Below are positions 61,436-64,000 of a stretch of DNA of 64,000 bases, one piece after another. A model generated the notes under the pieces. It did no database searches and had not been told where the DNA came from. It saw only the letters and a program-made list of their open reading frames with translations. The stretch is from positions 124,001-188,000 of the forward strand of contig JBEKTD010000002.1 of NCBI GenBank assembly GCA_049516395.1, written 5' to 3'. Source of the stretch: Fen-1362 sp049516395 (lineage in GTDB: Bacteria > Planctomycetota > Phycisphaerae > Sedimentisphaerales > Anaerobacaceae). Positions within the stretch are counted from its first letter, which is position 1. Each line of letters opens with the position of its first letter. The translations under genes were made by a program, and so were the position numbers.

Positions 61436-62227
61436 TCAGAATACAAGCCGTTTTTTGAGGCGTTTGACCGCGAAAAAACCGATAACCAGAATAAAGGTGA
61501 TGATGTAAAGCATATCAAGCAGAAGATACCAGTGGTATTGACCTGCGCAGACGGCGCGGGTAAGCCGGACGGAATGCGTCAGGGGTATAATCTCGGCGAA
61601 CGGGCGAATATAGGCGGGCAGATTGGAAATCGGGAAGACCACGCCCGAAAAGAAAAACATCGGCGAGATAAAACCCGTGAAGTAAAAATTGAAATGGTTA
61701 ATCGTCCTGACAAATGAAGTAACCAATAACGCCATAACGGAAAACATCAGCCCCGTGAAAAACCCCATAAACGGCGCAAGCAAACCGCGAGGCAAAGATA
61801 TGATGCCGAAACAGGTCAGCACGCACAGTACGGCAAACGAAAAGAAAAATCCCTTTGTCCCAGCCCAGATAATTTCGCCGATAATCAGGTTATTGGCGGT
61901 AATCGGCGCAGCCAGCATGCCGTCATAGACCTTCTCGAACTCCATCCTGATAAACGTGCCGAAGGTGCATTCGAACGATGCGGTGAACATCGCCGCCGTC
62001 ATAAGAAGTCCGGTCCCGAGAAACTCTATATAAGTCAGGCCTTCCATCGACTGGGTGATGTATTTGCCTAAGCCCAGCCCGACGCCCGCCAAAAACAATA
62101 ACGGCTCAAGAAACGGCGGCAGGCCGTTGCTGAAAATATTTTTCGTATAGACCCGCGTATGGCGGAACCACACGCTGAACAATCGGCTAACAAGCGGTGG
62201 ATAAAGATATGGTCTATTGTCTTTCAT
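61436..62227 (-). CDS. ABC-2 type exporter, permease subunit
   Basis: 263 residues with six membrane helices of the NodJ/ABC-2 type (FLAGVGLGLGKYI, TSFVRTINHFNFYF, SPMFFFSGVVFPISNLP). Overlaps the ATPase gene by 14 bp. Substrate unknown; related pairs export lipo-oligosaccharides or drugs. Confidence 0.9.
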   Translation of the reverse strand: MKDNRPYLYPPLVSRLFSVWFRHTRVYTKNIFSNGLPPFLEPLLFLAGVGLGLGKYITQSMEGLTYIEFLGTGLLMTAAMFTASFECTFGTFIRMEFEKVYDGMLAAPITANNLIIGEIIWAGTKGFFFSFAVLCVLTCFGIISLPRGLLAPFMGFFTGLMFSVMALLVTSFVRTINHFNFYFTGFISPMFFFSGVVFPISNLPAYIRPFAEIIPLTHSVRLTRAVCAGQYHWYLLLDMLYIITFILVIGFFAVKRLKKRLVF

Positions 62228-63146
62228 TTAGTGCCCTGCCTGTCGCCTTCAAAAATACGTCTTCCAAGTTTGCCTGCCTCAAAAAGTAATGTGCGTCCTT
62301 CAGCCCGCCAGATAATTGCCGCAGAAGCTGGTCGTCATCGCAATACACCCGCGTTGTCTCCTGTGTGCTGTCTATTCGCATCTTTTGCAGTAACGCAGCG
62401 TCCACTATCGTTTCGAGTTTTTGGCTTCCCGTAATCTCAAGGACGTGCTTTTCAATATTTTTCGTAAGCAGCTCCGCGGGCGACCCGCGCATTATGCCCG
62501 CCCCTTTATCCATAATCAAAATCGTATCACACAGAGCAAACGCCTCTTCCATATAATGCGTCGTCAGCAGAATCGTCGTGCCATGCCTTTTTAACTGGCG
62601 CAATTTGTCCCATATCAGGTGCCGCACTTGCGGGTCAAGACCTGTCGTCGGCTCATCGAGTATCAATAACTTAGGGTTATTCATCAGCGCACGTGCTATG
62701 ACTAATCGCCGCTGCATACCGCCCGAAAGCTCCCTGATTCTTGCGGCTCGCTTGTCTGATAATTCCATAAACCCAAGTAAATAATCGATCCTGCTCGTCG
62801 CCGCCTTGCGCGGCAGCGCGTAAAACCGCGAATAAACCATCAGGTTGCTTATTACGTCAAGCTCTTCGTCAAGATTGTTATCCTGCGGCACTACGCCAGA
62901 AAGATATTTTATTGCAAGCTCATTGTTCGCGGGGTCATAACCTAAGACGTTTATCGAGCCGTCGCCGTTTTTCCCCATTGTGCATTTGCCGTAGAGCATC
63001 TTCATCATCGTTGTCTTGCCTGCGCCGTTCGGGCCAAGAAAACCATAGCAGGTATCGGCCTCAACCTCGAAACTCAGGTCGCGGACGGCGTTAACTTTGC
63101 CGAAGCTCTTGCTTATATTTTTGACTGTAATCGCAAATTGTGCCAT
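62214..63146 (-). CDS. ABC-2 type exporter, ATP-binding subunit
   Basis: 310 residues. Walker A GPNGAGKTTMMKM, signature LSGGMQRRL, Walker B LLILDEPTTGLD and H-loop TTHYMEE, with a C-terminal extension typical of NodI/DrrA. Partner of the downstream permease, which it overlaps. Powers export; substrate unknown. Confidence 0.94.
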   Translation of the reverse strand: MAQFAITVKNISKSFGKVNAVRDLSFEVEADTCYGFLGPNGAGKTTMMKMLYGKCTMGKNGDGSINVLGYDPANNELAIKYLSGVVPQDNNLDEELDVISNLMVYSRFYALPRKAATSRIDYLLGFMELSDKRAARIRELSGGMQRRLVIARALMNNPKLLILDEPTTGLDPQVRHLIWDKLRQLKRHGTTILLTTHYMEEAFALCDTILIMDKGAGIMRGSPAELLTKNIEKHVLEITGSQKLETIVDAALLQKMRIDSTQETTRVYCDDDQLLRQLSGGLKDAHYFLRQANLEDVFLKATGRALNERQ

Positions 63147-63210
63147 AGTTATTATCCGGAGGGGATTTTATCACGCCGAGGCAGTTTTGGAAACCTCAAA
63201 CGCCCTGCAA

Positions 63211-63888
63211 TCAGCTACGCAAACGAGCTAATATCTTCTTGTTTGTCAGTTCCCGAATCGCGTCAGCAGCTATCCAGCGGGCGGCTGGTGAATCCGTCTT
63301 CCGGATTTCCTTTGCGACCGCCACCGCTTTTTTATTGAGCATCTTGTTTCGCTTGCCTATCTGTCGCAGCGCCCAGTTTACGGCCTTTTTGACGAAGTTA
63401 CGCTCGTCGTCGGCATAGCGTTTGATAATATTGAAGAACGGGAGGAATTTTTTATCCGGCGCTCTTTTATCGTGGACAGCCAAAGCAGCCATAAGAACAA
63501 AACCTGCCCGTCTGACAAATTCCTCTTTGCGTTGGGGCCATTCGATTGCCTTATCCCAGGCAAACGGCGTCTTATCGAACAGCATACCGCAGCAGACATC
63601 GCAAACGGCCCAGTTATCGAATTGACGCACCCAGTTATTCATCTGGGATTTAGTTACCCGCTTCAGGTCATCTATAAGAGCAGCTATAACCATCGCTTCG
63701 TGGATACCGCTTTCCCAAAGCTCCAGCGCAAGTTTATGGTTGGTCCCGATTTCTTTGGCGAGTTTGCGCATACGCGGCGCCGATACACCTAATGCACGGT
63801 CCGTATGAATCGCAAAATTGGTCATACCTGCCAGGTAGTCCGGATCCGCTAAAGATTTGAGCGCATTGATAACCTGATTACAGTTCAT
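63211..63888 (-). CDS. DNA alkylation repair protein (AlkD-like HEAT-repeat)
   Basis: 225 residues from the ATG at 63888. Alpha-helical HEAT-like repeats with FDNWAVCDVCCGMLF and FVKKAVNWALRQIGKRN, which include the D/W/R residues of AlkD-like glycosylases that remove alkylated bases. A TTG at 63906 would add six residues. Confidence 0.85.
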   Translation of the reverse strand: MNCNQVINALKSLADPDYLAGMTNFAIHTDRALGVSAPRMRKLAKEIGTNHKLALELWESGIHEAMVIAALIDDLKRVTKSQMNNWVRQFDNWAVCDVCCGMLFDKTPFAWDKAIEWPQRKEEFVRRAGFVLMAALAVHDKRAPDKKFLPFFNIIKRYADDERNFVKKAVNWALRQIGKRNKMLNKKAVAVAKEIRKTDSPAARWIAADAIRELTNKKILARLRS

Positions 63889-63936
63889 CTCGCGACAATG
63901 GGGCAATTCGCTGCCGTCTCCCGCGTTTTCATCCGA

Positions 63937-64000
63937 TTATTTGGATATGAGAAAATATACTCCTAAAACGACCACAACAGGGCCTAAAATTTTGGCTATC
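63937..64000 (-). CDS. C-terminal end of a hydrophobic membrane protein (cut by right edge)
   Basis: The last 21 codons (IAKILGPVVVVLGVYFLISK before TAA at 63937-63939) are visible. They look like a membrane helix. Too short to identify. Confidence 0.5.
   Translation of the reverse strand, partial: IAKILGPVVVVLGVYFLISK

Noticed and set aside
1..64000. tRNA, rRNA or CRISPR loci
   Set aside because: No clear T-loop words with cloverleaf, no rRNA signatures and no regularly spaced long repeats were found; this was by eye only.

Overview
The window looks like a chromosomal segment of an anaerobic, polysaccharide-degrading planctomycete, most likely of the Phycisphaerae/Sedimentisphaerales type. 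This is inferred from several features. Two neighbouring secreted proteins share a dockerin-like C-terminus (GDFDGD..DVDF.DFAILA..W) typical of that group. There is a secreted GH127 and a tandem triplet of GH5 hydrolases, a ferredoxin-dependent 2-oxoacid oxidoreductase, iron-sulfur flavoproteins, an iron-sulfur Tat aldo/keto reductase, and an isolated dnaA far from dnaN. Base composition is near 50% GC by eye, except for one AT-rich cassette. No rRNA, tRNA, CRISPR array or transposase gene was seen.

Layout. 1-8 kb (minus strand): clpX (cut by the left edge), a secreted helical-repeat protein behind an orphan ExbD, a four-gene 2-oxoacid:ferredoxin oxidoreductase operon (ferredoxin, alpha, beta, gamma), and lipoprotein MltA. 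8-15.6 kb (minus): one apparent operon pyrR-pyrB-pyrC-NYN nuclease-PAS histidine kinase-response regulator, with a good promoter in front of pyrR. 15.6-24.5 kb: an AbiEii-like nucleotidyltransferase pair, HtrA/DegP protease, a DUF4139 protein, a YbaK deacylase, a class V aminotransferase with DUF1015, and a YihY membrane protein. 24.5-34 kb: an envelope group (AsmA-like, MipA, MscS, MscL), a transglutaminase/TPR protein, GH127, small conserved proteins and bacterioferritin. 34-37.3 kb: three tandem GH5 paralogues. 37.4-39.4 kb: dnaA and a broken Bro-N fragment. 39.5-44.3 kb: a C10 peptidase/beta-helix/dockerin fusion and an FG-GAP/dockerin protein. 44.3-51.4 kb: addB-addA recombination nuclease. 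51.5-64 kb: an NfeD/SppA-like protease, flavoproteins, a secreted RraA-like protein, the AT-rich cassette, ArfB, a Tat aldo/keto reductase, a site-2 protease, murA, a CPBP protease, BrnTA, an ABC-2 exporter, an AlkD-like protein and a fragment at the right edge.

The most notable signals are not the genes themselves. (1) An 802-bp AT-rich cassette with 26-bp inverted termini carries one unknown membrane protein and no transposase. (2) At least three families of small repeats are embedded in frame inside conserved enzymes (2-oxoacid oxidoreductase alpha subunit, PyrC, AddA, AddB), and a fourth appears to have supplied a signal peptide. (3) One of the three GH5 paralogues has lost conserved active-site residues. 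(4) dnaA has a terminator-like hairpin directly in front of its ribosome binding site and probably starts at TTG.
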